A stretch of 64,000 nucleotides of DNA from an uncultured Pseudomonadales bacterium (GCA_937921865.1 CAKZWF010000010.1:28279-92278); one strand, 5' to 3'; counted from the first letter of the stretch, positions 54,563-63,135 are shown. Notes: generated by a model from the sequence alone, not told the origin. Translations and numbers: made by a program.

Positions 54563-55699
54563 ATGGGCGATCAACGTTCAGGTGTGCCGCGCGGTCTCAG
54601 CAACCGTGCTGCAGGCACCGCGGTCGTGGTCGCATTCGTTGCTGGCCTCATAGGCAGTCTGGCACTGCGGCCGCCGAGCTCCGGCACCTCGACCGTCTCT
54701 GCCAGCGAAGCTGCCAGCGCAGTCAGAATCCACTGGCGCCTGCCGGTTTCCTTTCAGAGCACCATGCCGGTACTCGGTGACAATCCCATCTATGTCACCG
54801 AAGCGCTTCGCAGAATGTCAGCGGGGGCATTGGATCTGACCATCTACGAGCCCGGAGAAATTGTCCCCGCATTCAGCATTACCGACGCAGTACGTGACGG
54901 CAAGGTGCACGCCGGCTACACCTGGCTGGGCTACGATCAGGGCAAGATCCCTGCTTCAAGTCTGATTGGCGCGGTGCCGTTCGGCATGGAACCCTGGGAA
55001 TTCACCGCCTGGTGGTACGACGCCGGTGGCCGCGAACTGGGGCAGGAGCTTTATCTGGAACACGGTATACATGTCATTCTGTGCGGTCTGACGGGCCCCG
55101 AAACGGCTGGCTGGTTCCGGGAGCCGGTGAACTCTCTCGCGGACATCCAGGGCCTGAAGATCCGTTTTGCCGGGCTCGGTGGCAAGGTTATGGAGCAGGC
55201 GGGCGCATCCGTGACCATGCTTCCAGGGGGAGAAATCTTTCAGGCCCTGGAGAAAGGTGCCATCGATGCCACAGAATTTGCGCTGCCAGTGGTCGATCAG
55301 GCACTAGGCTTCAACCGCATTGCCTCCTACAACTACTATCCAGGGTGGCACCAGCCAGCCACCAGCTCCCATCTGGCAATCAACCTGGAAAGCTGGGAAG
55401 CACTTGCCACATCCGATCAGGCTCTGCTGGAAACCGCCTGCACTGCAGGTGTAACCCGTAACCTGGCGAAATCAGAAGCTACCCAGGGCGCGATCATCGC
55501 CGGTTTCCCTGATCTCGGTGTGTCCGCGCAGACACTGCCAGACGATGTGTTGAGGGAGCTCGAGCGCATCACCAACGAAGTCCTTGATTCAGAGGCAGCG
55601 CGTGATGCGCACTTTGCCAGAATCCTCGCCTCGCAACGGGCCTTTCGCGCTGAATATGCCCACTGGAAAGCTCGCGCCTATCTGCCGAGAGACTTCTGA
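54563..55699 (+). CDS. TRAP transporter substrate-binding protein, DctP family
   Basis: Periplasmic solute receptor of 378 residues. A signal or anchor segment (VVVAFVAGLIGSLAL) lies at 18-32. The mature domain has the DctP pattern: GSVRIHWRLPVSF-type start, FAGLGGKVMEQAGASVTMLPGGEIFQAL near the centre (binding Arg and Gly-rich turn) and AHWKARAYLPRDF at the end. The family of the ligand (mannitol/chloroaromatic-type) suggests organic acids; ligand is not assigned. DctQ and DctM follow directly. Confidence 0.93.
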   Translation: MGDQRSGVPRGLSNRAAGTAVVVAFVAGLIGSLALRPPSSGTSTVSASEAASAVRIHWRLPVSFQSTMPVLGDNPIYVTEALRRMSAGALDLTIYEPGEIVPAFSITDAVRDGKVHAGYTWLGYDQGKIPASSLIGAVPFGMEPWEFTAWWYDAGGRELGQELYLEHGIHVILCGLTGPETAGWFREPVNSLADIQGLKIRFAGLGGKVMEQAGASVTMLPGGEIFQALEKGAIDATEFALPVVDQALGFNRIASYNYYPGWHQPATSSHLAINLESWEALATSDQALLETACTAGVTRNLAKSEATQGAIIAGFPDLGVSAQTLPDDVLRELERITNEVLDSEAARDAHFARILASQRAFRAEYAHWKARAYLPRDF

Positions 55700-55701
55700 A
55701 T

Positions 55702-56241
55702 ATGCTTCCGGAAACCGCAATCTCCAGGCGTATTGATCCCTGGCTGGACCGGATCGGTCGCTGGATGTCCTGGGTATGGCTGGTGCTGCTCGCCATCATC
55801 GTGTTCAACGTGGTGCTGCGCTATGCCTTTGGCGAGGGCCGGATTGAGTTTGAGGAAATCCAGTGGCATCTGTATTCGGCAGGTTTTCTGCTTGGTCTCA
55901 GCTACACCTTTCAGCATGATTCTCATATCCGTGTTGATGTCATCCACGAGCGACTGTCGCCAGCTGCCCAGGCCTGGATAGAGCTGTACGGAATTCTAGT
56001 GCTGCTACTGCCGTTTGTGCTGCTGGTGTTGATTTTCGCGGTGCCCTTCGTCTGGACGAGCTACGAACTCGCCGAAGTCTCTCAAGCGCCCGGTGGTTTG
56101 CCACTTCGCTGGCTGATCAAAGCTGCGTTGCCGATTGGTTTCGCTTTACTGCTGCTGGCCGCGTTGAGTCGGCTCAGCCGGGTCTGGGCCTTCTTGTTCC
56201 TCGGTGGTGACCAGGCTATCAGGGACAATCATGGCCCCTAA
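55702..56241 (+). CDS. TRAP transporter small permease, DctQ family
   Basis: Inner-membrane protein of 179 residues with four helices. It starts two bases after the DctP stop and overlaps the DctM start. The central RIEFEEIQWHLYSAGFLLG region is typical of DctQ. It supports the large permease and may help dock the receptor. Confidence 0.94.
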   Translation: MLPETAISRRIDPWLDRIGRWMSWVWLVLLAIIVFNVVLRYAFGEGRIEFEEIQWHLYSAGFLLGLSYTFQHDSHIRVDVIHERLSPAAQAWIELYGILVLLLPFVLLVLIFAVPFVWTSYELAEVSQAPGGLPLRWLIKAALPIGFALLLLAALSRLSRVWAFLFLGGDQAIRDNHGP

Positions 56242-57583
56242 CGAGATCCTCGCGTTGCTGATGTTCTTTTCGTTCATCAGCCTGGTGTTCAGCGGCTTTC
56301 CGGTGGCCTGGATACTGGGTGGGTTGTCGGTGATCTTCACCGCGCTGGCCATTGTGCTGGACGTGGATTTTCAGATCCCTATCGGCCTGGGCTGGGACTA
56401 CACCTCACTGACCGTTGATCGAATCTGGAATGTGATGGAGAACTGGGTAATGGTTGCTTTACCCATGTTCATTCTCATGGGACTGCTGCTCGACCGGTCC
56501 GGGATCGCCCGAGACCTGATGATCAGTTTTGCCCGCCTGTTCGGTGGCATCCGGGGCGGCCTGGCGATCACGGTCACGTTGATCGGGCTACTGCTGGCAG
56601 CAACCACCGGCATCATTGGTGCGTCAGTGGTACTGCTGGCGCTGCTGGGACTGCCGGTCATGCTGAAAGAGGGCTACGACGCTTCGTTTGCAGCAGGCAC
56701 TGTTTGCGCTGTGGGCACGCTCGGCATTCTGATTCCACCGAGCATCATGCTGGTGCTGATGGCGGACCGGATGTCGATGAGCGTGGGTGATCTGTTTCTC
56801 GGCGCGGTTTTTCCCGGTGCACTTCTGGGCGGCCTCTACATTGTCTACATTCTGGTCTTCGGCCTGCTGCGACCTGGAGCCGCACCTGCCGCGAAACACG
56901 ATCCAGTTGACTGGTCGGCCATCGTCGGGCTGTTCAAAGCCATCCTGCCACCGGCGTTCCTGATTCTGGCGGTGCTGGGCAGTATCTTCATGGGTCTGGC
57001 AACGCCCACCGAAGCAGCCGGTGTGGGCGCTGCTGGAGCGCTGCTGCTGGCCTGGGCTAAACGCACCCTGAGCTGGACAGAACTGCGCGATGTTCTGGAA
57101 GAGACCACCCAAACCACCGCGTTCATCTTCGCCGTACTCCTGGGTGCGACGGCTTTTTCCCTTGTGCTTCGGGGCCTCGGCGGCGATGAACTGATCGAGC
57201 GGGCGCTGCTGTCTCTGCCGTTCGATGCTACCGGCATCGTGATCTGCATTCTGATCGCCACTTTTCTGCTCGGGTTTTTCTTAGACTGGATCGAACTGAC
57301 CCTGATCATCCTGCCCCTGGTTTCACCCGTGGTGTTGAACCTGGGCTTCGATCCGGTGTGGTTCACGGTGCTGTTCGCCGTATGTCTGCAGACCAGTTTC
57401 CTTACCCCACCCGTTGGCTTCGCCATTTTCTATCTGAAGGGTGTTGCGCCGCCGGGTATCGACGTTGGCACTATTTACCGTGGCGTCGTGCCATTCATTG
57501 CGCTGCAGATATTGGGCTTGCTGATCATCTTCAACTGGCAGGGTCTGGTTACCTGGCTACCCGCTCAGGCTTACGGACCCTGA
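56231..57583 (+). CDS. TRAP transporter large permease, DctM family
   Basis: Sodium-dependent permease of 450 residues with about 12 hydrophobic segments. The ATG at 56231 overlaps the DctQ end by 11 bp. ATTGIIGASVVLLALLG and GTLGILIPPSIMLVL are the usual DctM hairpin and ion-binding segments. The gene's last 27 bp overlap, tail to tail, the end of the ArsA-type gene on the other strand. Confidence 0.95.
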   Translation: MAPNEILALLMFFSFISLVFSGFPVAWILGGLSVIFTALAIVLDVDFQIPIGLGWDYTSLTVDRIWNVMENWVMVALPMFILMGLLLDRSGIARDLMISFARLFGGIRGGLAITVTLIGLLLAATTGIIGASVVLLALLGLPVMLKEGYDASFAAGTVCAVGTLGILIPPSIMLVLMADRMSMSVGDLFLGAVFPGALLGGLYIVYILVFGLLRPGAAPAAKHDPVDWSAIVGLFKAILPPAFLILAVLGSIFMGLATPTEAAGVGAAGALLLAWAKRTLSWTELRDVLEETTQTTAFIFAVLLGATAFSLVLRGLGGDELIERALLSLPFDATGIVICILIATFLLGFFLDWIELTLIILPLVSPVVLNLGFDPVWFTVLFAVCLQTSFLTPPVGFAIFYLKGVAPPGIDVGTIYRGVVPFIALQILGLLIIFNWQGLVTWLPAQAYGP

Positions 57584-58705
57584 GTCGACCAGCTTCTCGG
57601 CAAACTCGAGCAGATCGTCGAGACTGTGCAGATCCCGATTGAAGTGCGGCACATACCAGCGCGCCTGCGCCAGTTCATCCAGCAGGTGCAGGGCTGCAGA
57701 ATCGGCGGCTGATAACGCCCGGGCATCCTGAAGTGCAGCGTCAACGCGCTCTGACAGGGTTTGCGAAGCAACCTGGCCAGGCAACAGCTCATCCAGCAGA
57801 CGGATATCCGCAGCGCTCAGTTCTTCAGTCCCAAAGGACTCATGAACCCTATTAACCAGCACCCCGCCGATATTCAGATCACTTTCACCAAGTCGGCTGG
57901 CAAAATACTCAACCTGCCTGAGACTGGCAGATGCTGGCGCGCACACCAGCACAAAGCTGGTTGTGGCTTCGCTCATCAGTGCCATCACTCGATGAGAACG
58001 TTCTTTCAGCCCCTCAAACATGCTGGAGAAAGACAGCAGAAACTCCGACAGATCCGCCAGCATGCCAACCCCGGTCAACCGCTCCAGAAACTTCATCATC
58101 GCTGCGGAAGAGTGCTGAAACAGATTGAACTGGGCACGTGCTGCAAACCCATAAGGCGCCAGCAACATCCGAGTGAATGAACCATCCAGCATGTCGATCA
58201 ACCGCCGAGGGCCATCCAGAAAATCCAGAGCATGCTGCGCCGGCGGCGTATCCACAATCAGTAGATCAAATTCCTCAGAACCTGCGATCTCAAGCACCCT
58301 TTCCATCGCGATCAGTTCTCTGGAACCTCCCAGCGTCGAGGACAGCTCCTGGTAGTAGCGATTAGCGAAGATGCTGTCACGTACCCGTTCGCTCGGCGAA
58401 TAGGTTTCGATCATCCGGTCAAAGGTATGTTTGGGATTCAGCATCATCGCTGAGAGCCGGCCATTGGGCACAGCCACTGCCTGCGGAGCATCATCCAGGT
58501 GGGCAAGCCCCATCGCCTGGGCCAGCCGCCGGGCAGGATCGATGGTCATCACACAGACCGAACGCCCCGCCTGAGCCGCCAGGATGCCCAACGCGGCTGC
58601 GCTGGTAGTCTTACCCACACCTCCGGCGCCACAGCAGACAATTATCCTGGCGTCACGAATCATCGCCGGAATATCGAACCCAGTGTTCAAAAGCCGTTCA
58701 GCCAT
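57557..58705 (-). CDS. ArsA/Get3-type ATPase (canonical member of the pair)
   Basis: SIMIBI-class ATPase of 382 residues. The deviant P-loop CGAGGVGKTT lies at 25-34, switch I is TIDPARRLA with Asp56, and switch II is LIVDTPPAQHALDF. The rest is the helical region of the ArsA/Get3 family (IDMLDGSFTRMLLAPY). Bacterial members are proposed to target or chaperone clients or to pump arsenite; no ars genes are present. ATG 58705 overlaps the stop of its partner by 8 bp. Confidence 0.92.
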   Translation of the reverse strand: MAERLLNTGFDIPAMIRDARIIVCCGAGGVGKTTSAAALGILAAQAGRSVCVMTIDPARRLAQAMGLAHLDDAPQAVAVPNGRLSAMMLNPKHTFDRMIETYSPSERVRDSIFANRYYQELSSTLGGSRELIAMERVLEIAGSEEFDLLIVDTPPAQHALDFLDGPRRLIDMLDGSFTRMLLAPYGFAARAQFNLFQHSSAAMMKFLERLTGVGMLADLSEFLLSFSSMFEGLKERSHRVMALMSEATTSFVLVCAPASASLRQVEYFASRLGESDLNIGGVLVNRVHESFGTEELSAADIRLLDELLPGQVASQTLSERVDAALQDARALSAADSAALHLLDELAQARWYVPHFNRDLHSLDDLLEFAEKLVDSGSVSLSG

Positions 58706-59594
58706 TAGTGCTCTCCACACTCAGATGGCGTGCCAGACGTTGGATCAGATCTTCACCCACGTGCGTCGTCAATCTCGGCAGCAGCAGATGATCCATGCCC
58801 TCCAGGCCGGTCAATGCCAGTTCCTGGACCGCGGCAAGCTCCGCTTCAGCACACGCGGCTCGGATACCTGCGGCAAGACCATCCGCCGCCTGCAGCTGCA
58901 ACAGCTGTTCGACTTCGCTGGCTTCAAACCTGCGGGCAACATGCTGGTTTACCAGCACCGGACCAGTGTTAATACGCCGTTCAACGCAGAATTCATGCAG
59001 TTCCCGGGCTTCCTGAATCGCCATTTCTTCAGGCAGAGTAGCGAGCAGCACCCGAGTTCGTTCAGGATCGAGCAGCATGTCCTGGATCTTTCGGGCGTTG
59101 TGATTGAGTGGTCCAACCTGGACCACTTTCGCGGTGGCAGATGGGACATCAAGCAATGTCATCAGATGGCCGGTTGCCGGGGCGTCGACAATCACTCGCG
59201 CAAATCGCGATTCGCACACCAGATCATAGATCTTGCCCAGACACATCAACTCCTGAAAACCCGGCGCTGCCTCGGCGAAATCACGGAACATGTGGCTGGT
59301 GAGAAAACTGTCGTAGAGGCCCGAAAAAGGCACCTTGCGCTTAACGTATTCGCGAACCGCCGAGAGGCTGTCCACATCAGCAATCCAGAGGTCAGGCAAG
59401 ATCTCGCGTGGCTCATAGGCCACAGGCACCTCAAACACCGGATGGGCCGGCCAGTTGCCATTCAAAGACAGCAGGATGGTAGGCCCGCTGGAAGCACAGA
59501 CGGCCGCCAGCGCACTCGAAAGGACAGTTTTACCAACACCGCCTTTGCCGGAAACGATGAGCAGCTTTTCGAGATATGGCAGGCCTTGGGTCAT
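58698..59594 (-). CDS. ArsA/Get3-type ATPase with altered switch I
   Basis: The 298-residue relative of the preceding protein has an intact P-loop (SGKGGVGKTV at 15-24) and switch II (VDAPATGHLMTLLD). Where ArsA and Get3 carry the invariant STDPA, this sequence reads LSLNGN (about 42-47), so the usual catalytic Asp is absent. It may bind ATP without normal turnover and act with the downstream gene as an unequal pair. ATG start; divergent from the hotdog gene with 99 bp between. Confidence 0.88.
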   Translation of the reverse strand: MTQGLPYLEKLLIVSGKGGVGKTVLSSALAAVCASSGPTILLSLNGNWPAHPVFEVPVAYEPREILPDLWIADVDSLSAVREYVKRKVPFSGLYDSFLTSHMFRDFAEAAPGFQELMCLGKIYDLVCESRFARVIVDAPATGHLMTLLDVPSATAKVVQVGPLNHNARKIQDMLLDPERTRVLLATLPEEMAIQEARELHEFCVERRINTGPVLVNQHVARRFEASEVEQLLQLQAADGLAAGIRAACAEAELAAVQELALTGLEGMDHLLLPRLTTHVGEDLIQRLARHLSVESTNG

Positions 59595-59693
59595 GGCGTC
59601 ATTGTGCCAGCCTCAGCTAACGTAGTAATACGGACTTCCCATTGTGGGCCGATTCGGCACAATGAACCTGACATCTGAAACCGGGGCAGCTGC

Positions 59694-60467
59694 ATGAGCG
59701 TCTACGAAGTGGTGGCAAAAAACTACAGCGCCGCCCACGAAAACAAGATCCACAGTGACGAAGTCGCCCAGAAGCTCGGCTTCAAAGGCGCGCTGGTGCC
59801 TGGGGTCGCCGTATTCGGTCATCTGACCTATCCAATGGTGCAGAGATTTGGCGACGCCTGGCTCAGCAGTGCCGAGTGTAGCGTTAAATTTCTCAAACCC
59901 GCCTACCACGACGATGCGCTGACCATCACCACCACAGAAGACAACGGCCGGTTTTTTGTCCGCTGTCATAACGCAGAAGGCATCCTGCTTGCAGATCTGC
60001 AGACTTCTGCACCGGGTGAATTGCCAGCGCCGGAAGATCAGAGCGTATTCGCCCCAGAACCGAAACGCAGTGATCGACCCGATATGGTCTGGGACACTGT
60101 GGTGGCCGATCAACCATTTCCGCAATGGCATCTGCAGCTTACTGAAGACGGCAATCGCACCTATACCGAACAGATCTCTGACCCTCTCGGTCTTTACCGA
60201 TTTGTTGTCCACCCGCACTGGCTGCTGTCGACGGCCAATCGAGCACTCACCCGCGAGTATGTCATGCCGGCGTGGATTCATGTCGGCTCAGACATCCGCT
60301 TCCGATCGCTGGTACGCGTTGGCGATACGCTGACAGTGAATGCTGTGCCGCTGCAGAAGTGGGAGCGTAAAGGTCACGAATTCATTCGCCTCTACCTGGC
60401 CTATCATCGCGAAGGTGTGCTGACCACAGAGATCTTCCATACCGCTATCTTCAAGGTGGCGACGTGA
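59694..60467 (+). CDS. MaoC/hotdog-fold protein
   Basis: The 257-residue protein has a MaoC-like N-terminal half (KNYSAAHENKIHSDEVAQKLGFKG then PGVAVFGHLTYPMVQ) and a second hotdog-like half (YTEQISDPLGLYRFVVHP, VGSDIRFRSLVRVGDTL). Such double-hotdog proteins act as enoyl hydratases or acyl-CoA thioesterase-like enzymes. The GTG start of the PurN-like gene overlaps its end by 4 bp. Confidence 0.85.
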   Translation: MSVYEVVAKNYSAAHENKIHSDEVAQKLGFKGALVPGVAVFGHLTYPMVQRFGDAWLSSAECSVKFLKPAYHDDALTITTTEDNGRFFVRCHNAEGILLADLQTSAPGELPAPEDQSVFAPEPKRSDRPDMVWDTVVADQPFPQWHLQLTEDGNRTYTEQISDPLGLYRFVVHPHWLLSTANRALTREYVMPAWIHVGSDIRFRSLVRVGDTLTVNAVPLQKWERKGHEFIRLYLAYHREGVLTTEIFHTAIFKVAT

Positions 60468-61066
60468 ACGCAAAACTGGCGGTGTTCGCCTCCCACGGCG
60501 GCTCGATACTGCAGGCAGTACTCGATGCGTGCGGGCAAAACGAGCTGCCGCTGGACGTTGTTCTGGTAATCAGCAACAACTCAGGGTCAATCGCACTGGA
60601 TCGCGCCCGGGAACAGCAGATCCCCACCGCCCACTTCAGCAGCCAGACCCATCCGCATCCGAACACGTTGGATGAAAGCATTGTCAGCGCGTTGCGCCAG
60701 GCGCAAGTGGACTGGGTGCTGCTGGCCGGATACATGAAAAAGCTCGGGCCAAAGACACTGGAGACCTATCGCAATCGAATTCTCAACGCCCACCCAGCCC
60801 TGCTGCCTAAATATGGCGGGCACGGCTTCTACGGCCGCAAAGTACATGAAGCTGTGCTGGCGTCTGGAGATCGAGAAAGTGGCGCCACGGTGCATCTGGT
60901 AGAGGGAGACTACGATACCGGTCCGATGCTGTCGCAGGTCCGGGTCCCGGTGAAATCCGATGACAACGTTGATGCCCTTGAAGCCAGAGTGAAAGCCGCG
61001 GAGCGCAAGCTGGTGCTGGCAACGCTGGGTGAGCTGGTTAATCGCAAGCTGGCCGCTGGCTATTGA
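60464..61066 (+). CDS. PurN-like formyltransferase
   Basis: The 200-residue protein is a folate-dependent formyltransferase of the GAR transformylase type. The catalytic residues of PurN are conserved: N108 and H110 in NAHPALLP and D151 in YDTGP. The N-terminal GSN phosphate loop reads GSI (G13-S14-I15), so the substrate may not be glycinamide ribonucleotide. Its partner is a hotdog gene and not purM, which suggests a paralogue with another role. Gene symbol left blank for that reason. Confidence 0.82.
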   Translation: MNAKLAVFASHGGSILQAVLDACGQNELPLDVVLVISNNSGSIALDRAREQQIPTAHFSSQTHPHPNTLDESIVSALRQAQVDWVLLAGYMKKLGPKTLETYRNRILNAHPALLPKYGGHGFYGRKVHEAVLASGDRESGATVHLVEGDYDTGPMLSQVRVPVKSDDNVDALEARVKAAERKLVLATLGELVNRKLAAGY

Positions 61067-61571
61067 TATCCAACTGCGAACGCTGAACAGCGACGACCAC
61101 CAAGCCTATCGGCAGCTGCGCCTGGAAATGCTGCGCGAAGAACCCACATCATTCGGATCCGACTACATCAGCGCTCTGGCGCTATCAGAGCGCGACTTCC
61201 GGCAACGCACTCAATACGCTACAGACAAATTCATTGTTGGCGCTTTTGCAGCCGCTGACCTGGTCGGCAGCTGCGGCGGACGTCGAGATCCCGACGTCAA
61301 ACGCCAGCACATTGGCTATATCTGGGGCATGTATCTGCGCGCCCAACATCGCGGCACCGGCGCAGCGGCCACCATGCTGGCTGCGACCATCGAAGGGCTC
61401 AAGCGGCTACCGGATCTGGAATTGATTCAGCTGGCAGTGACGGCCGGGAATCGGAGTGCTGAGCAGCTGTATCTGAACGCCGGCTTCCAGGAATACGGTG
61501 TCGAGCACGCCGCACTGAAGGTTGACGGAAAGAACTACGACGAGCGGCTGATGTGGCTGCCACTGCGCTGA
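61029..61571 (+). CDS. GNAT-family N-acetyltransferase
   Basis: The 180-residue acyltransferase has the acetyl-CoA loop QHRGTGAAATML at about residues 98-109 and the closing RSAEQLYLNAGFQEYG. The start is uncertain: GTG at 61029 overlaps purN-like by 38 bp, and homologous sequence begins at DIQLRTL near residue 13, where no standard start codon exists. Substrate unknown. Same strand and reading order as the PurN-like gene. Confidence 0.85.
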   Translation: MSWLIASWPLAIDIQLRTLNSDDHQAYRQLRLEMLREEPTSFGSDYISALALSERDFRQRTQYATDKFIVGAFAAADLVGSCGGRRDPDVKRQHIGYIWGMYLRAQHRGTGAAATMLAATIEGLKRLPDLELIQLAVTAGNRSAEQLYLNAGFQEYGVEHAALKVDGKNYDERLMWLPLR

Positions 61572-61740
61572 AGTGCGCCGGCGCAATCTCGCGAATCAAG
61601 ACTTTGCTGCTGGTCCCTCGTCGCCATGGTTGACGGCAACGCTGTCATTCTCTGGCGCTCGCAGACGCCGCTCAAACCGGCAGACGGTGTCTAACCCTCG
61701 ATCGTACGATTTGGAAGTTGCAGGGCGTGAAATAGAAAAC

Positions 61741-61770
61741 GCCCAACCCGACGGGTAGATCGGGTTGGGC
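61741..61770 (-). terminator. GC-rich hairpin with T-rich tail on the minus strand
   Basis: GCCCAACCCGA (61741-61751) pairs perfectly with TCGGGTTGGGC (61760-61770) around eight bases. On the minus strand the next bases are GTTTTCTATTTC, as in a rho-independent terminator. On the plus strand no T-run follows, so it terminates leftward transcription. Confidence 0.55.
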
Positions 61771-61780
61771 GCCATGGGCA

Positions 61781-61798
61781 AGGGATTCAGGAATCCCT
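61781..61798. repeat. Small inverted repeat
   Basis: AGGGATTC and GAATCCCT are perfect reverse complements separated by AG. Within the predicted small RNA it would form a second stem-loop beside the terminator hairpin. Confidence 0.4.
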
Positions 61799-61890
61799 CA
61801 CGCCGGCGGGTCATAAGGGGAGAGAGTCAACACCGACGCACCTAACTCAATGCAGTACCTGTGCCAACAATACTCAATAGATAATATATT

Positions 61891-61920
61891 TTTATATATC
61901 AACAACTTAGAGAATTTCAA
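61891..61920 (-). promoter_or_regulatory. Candidate sigma70-like promoter, minus strand
   Basis: On the minus strand TTGAAA (61915-61920) is followed after 18 bases by TATAAA (61891-61896), close to consensus, in an AT-rich island. The predicted start is near 61884. It would direct transcription toward the hairpin at 61741-61770. Confidence 0.35.
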
Positions 61921-62050
61921 CATCTTGGACCCTCTGATTCAGACATAACCGAAAATTGCTGCTGCCCAGTTTTGGTGCAATCCCGCCCAATCGTGGTGAG
62001 CGACAGAATCAGCAGGTCGCTACCGACACAAACTGTTCCAATACCCGCCA

Positions 62051-62474
62051 ATGGCTATGACCGACTGCTCACCTGAGGAGAATACAACGAGCCACGAAGT
62101 CATCGTCCCAGAGCAGGACAAAGCTCAGTAAGAGCGATTTCATTTTACCCCGGCAGTTCGCACCGACGATCTCATCGTCTGCTCAGGTCAAATCGAAGCA
62201 GGTCCCAACGGCCTCCCCGATACCGGCGACCAAGAATTCCGCAACGCGTGGAACGCAGGCGGGAGAGTTTTGAAAAAGGCTGGCTTTGACTATGGCCAGA
62301 TTGTCGAATACAAGTCTTTCCGAGTGAATATGCACGACCACCTGGGGCAGTTCATGAAAGTTCGAGATGAATTTCTCGGAGCCCTGGCCCGCCTGGACTG
62401 CGACTGCCACGACTGAACTGGCGGTGCCGGGGACTAGGGTGGAGATGCGGGTGGTGGCGAGTTATCCGAATTAG
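62051..62474 (+). pseudogene. RidA-family protein, disrupted by a stop and a frameshift
   Basis: Reading from ATG 62051 gives HEVIVPEQDKAQ, then an in-frame TAA at 62129-62131, then ERFHFTPAVRTDDLIVCSGQ and a long RidA-like stretch (GDQEFRNAW, VEYKSFRVNMHDH). At about 62378 the frame shifts by +1 (net loss of two bases), after which EPWPAW, TTELAVPGTRVEMRVVAS and a TAG follow. Homologues have Tyr at the TAA position (QYERFHF), so a single base change explains it. RidA proteins deaminate reactive enamines from PLP enzymes. Neither lesion is present in the usual family. Confidence 0.88.
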
Positions 62475-62482
62475 AAGTGGGC

Positions 62483-63079
62483 CTATCGCACTACTGCTAA
62501 TGCCGGAGCGGATGGAACCCAGGACAATCCATCCATATCCAATCGGAAATCTTGCACATCGACACCTAGAAACCTGGCAGCACCGAGCTCCGCCAGTCTT
62601 CGGATTTGCCACTCGGCACATTCAGGTATCAAGAATCCAGGCTTAATGCAGGAACCATCGATCGTCCGACTAGCAACATCGACTCGAACGCCCATCAAAT
62701 GGCTCAAAGAATTCTGACTCAAGGTCCAAGGACTGACTAAATCAGCAAAATCATTGTCGAGTAATAGCTCTTCGCGAAAAACGGGATTAGGCAGAAACCC
62801 GCACGTGCTACCCATTATCGGAAACCTATGCTCACGATAACGAGGCGATTCGGTATATCCGCCCCAAACGACAATTCGTTGGCGTGACGCAGACACCGAT
62901 TCCAGCTGAAGAGTGAGCGACTTCGCCAGGCTCCTCACAAGCTCATCTGGCAAGTCCTCATTGCCAAACGGGCCCAAACACCTTATCTGGCTATCGTCGT
63001 GAACAGTCGAATCAAGAAAGACCGACAAGCCTAGAGGATGAGCGCAGTGTTGACGTTGAAGATCGACGGACCAGTCCAT
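62483..63079 (-). CDS. Protein of unknown function
   Basis: The 198-residue soluble protein has balanced composition and begins MDWSVDLQRQ. It contains VWGGYTESPRYREH, PIMGSTCGFLPNP and CIKPGFLIPECAEWQIRRLAELGAARFLG, which look like real fold-forming sequence, but I do not recognise a domain. It converges with the RidA pseudogene (8 bp gap). No clear ribosome-binding site. Codon and base use are AT-richer than the body of the window. Confidence 0.6.
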   Translation of the reverse strand: MDWSVDLQRQHCAHPLGLSVFLDSTVHDDSQIRCLGPFGNEDLPDELVRSLAKSLTLQLESVSASRQRIVVWGGYTESPRYREHRFPIMGSTCGFLPNPVFREELLLDNDFADLVSPWTLSQNSLSHLMGVRVDVASRTIDGSCIKPGFLIPECAEWQIRRLAELGAARFLGVDVQDFRLDMDGLSWVPSAPALAVVR

Positions 63080-63135
63080 GCCAAGGATTCGATGAGATTG
63101 GACTTAGAGAGTAAGATCCAAACCAATTTTGCGAT

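Larger units (their letters stand above)
61733..61884 (-). ncRNA. Candidate small RNA, about 150 nt
   Basis: A promoter-like element (TTGAAA, 18 bases, TATAAA on the minus strand at 61891-61920) faces leftward, and a GC-rich hairpin followed by GTTTTCT ends at 61741. The interval is free of convincing genes. A 72-codon ORF runs through the hairpin and has no ribosome-binding site. Another short hairpin (61781-61798) lies inside the predicted transcript. Prediction by eye only. Confidence 0.25.

Noticed and set aside
57557..59594. Arsenite efflux ATPase operon
   Set aside because: No arsB, arsD, arsR or arsC-like gene lies nearby, and one ATPase has an altered switch.
61596..61814. 72-codon minus-strand ORF near the hairpin
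   Set aside because: It runs through the terminator-like hairpin and has no ribosome-binding site; a non-coding transcript is more plausible.
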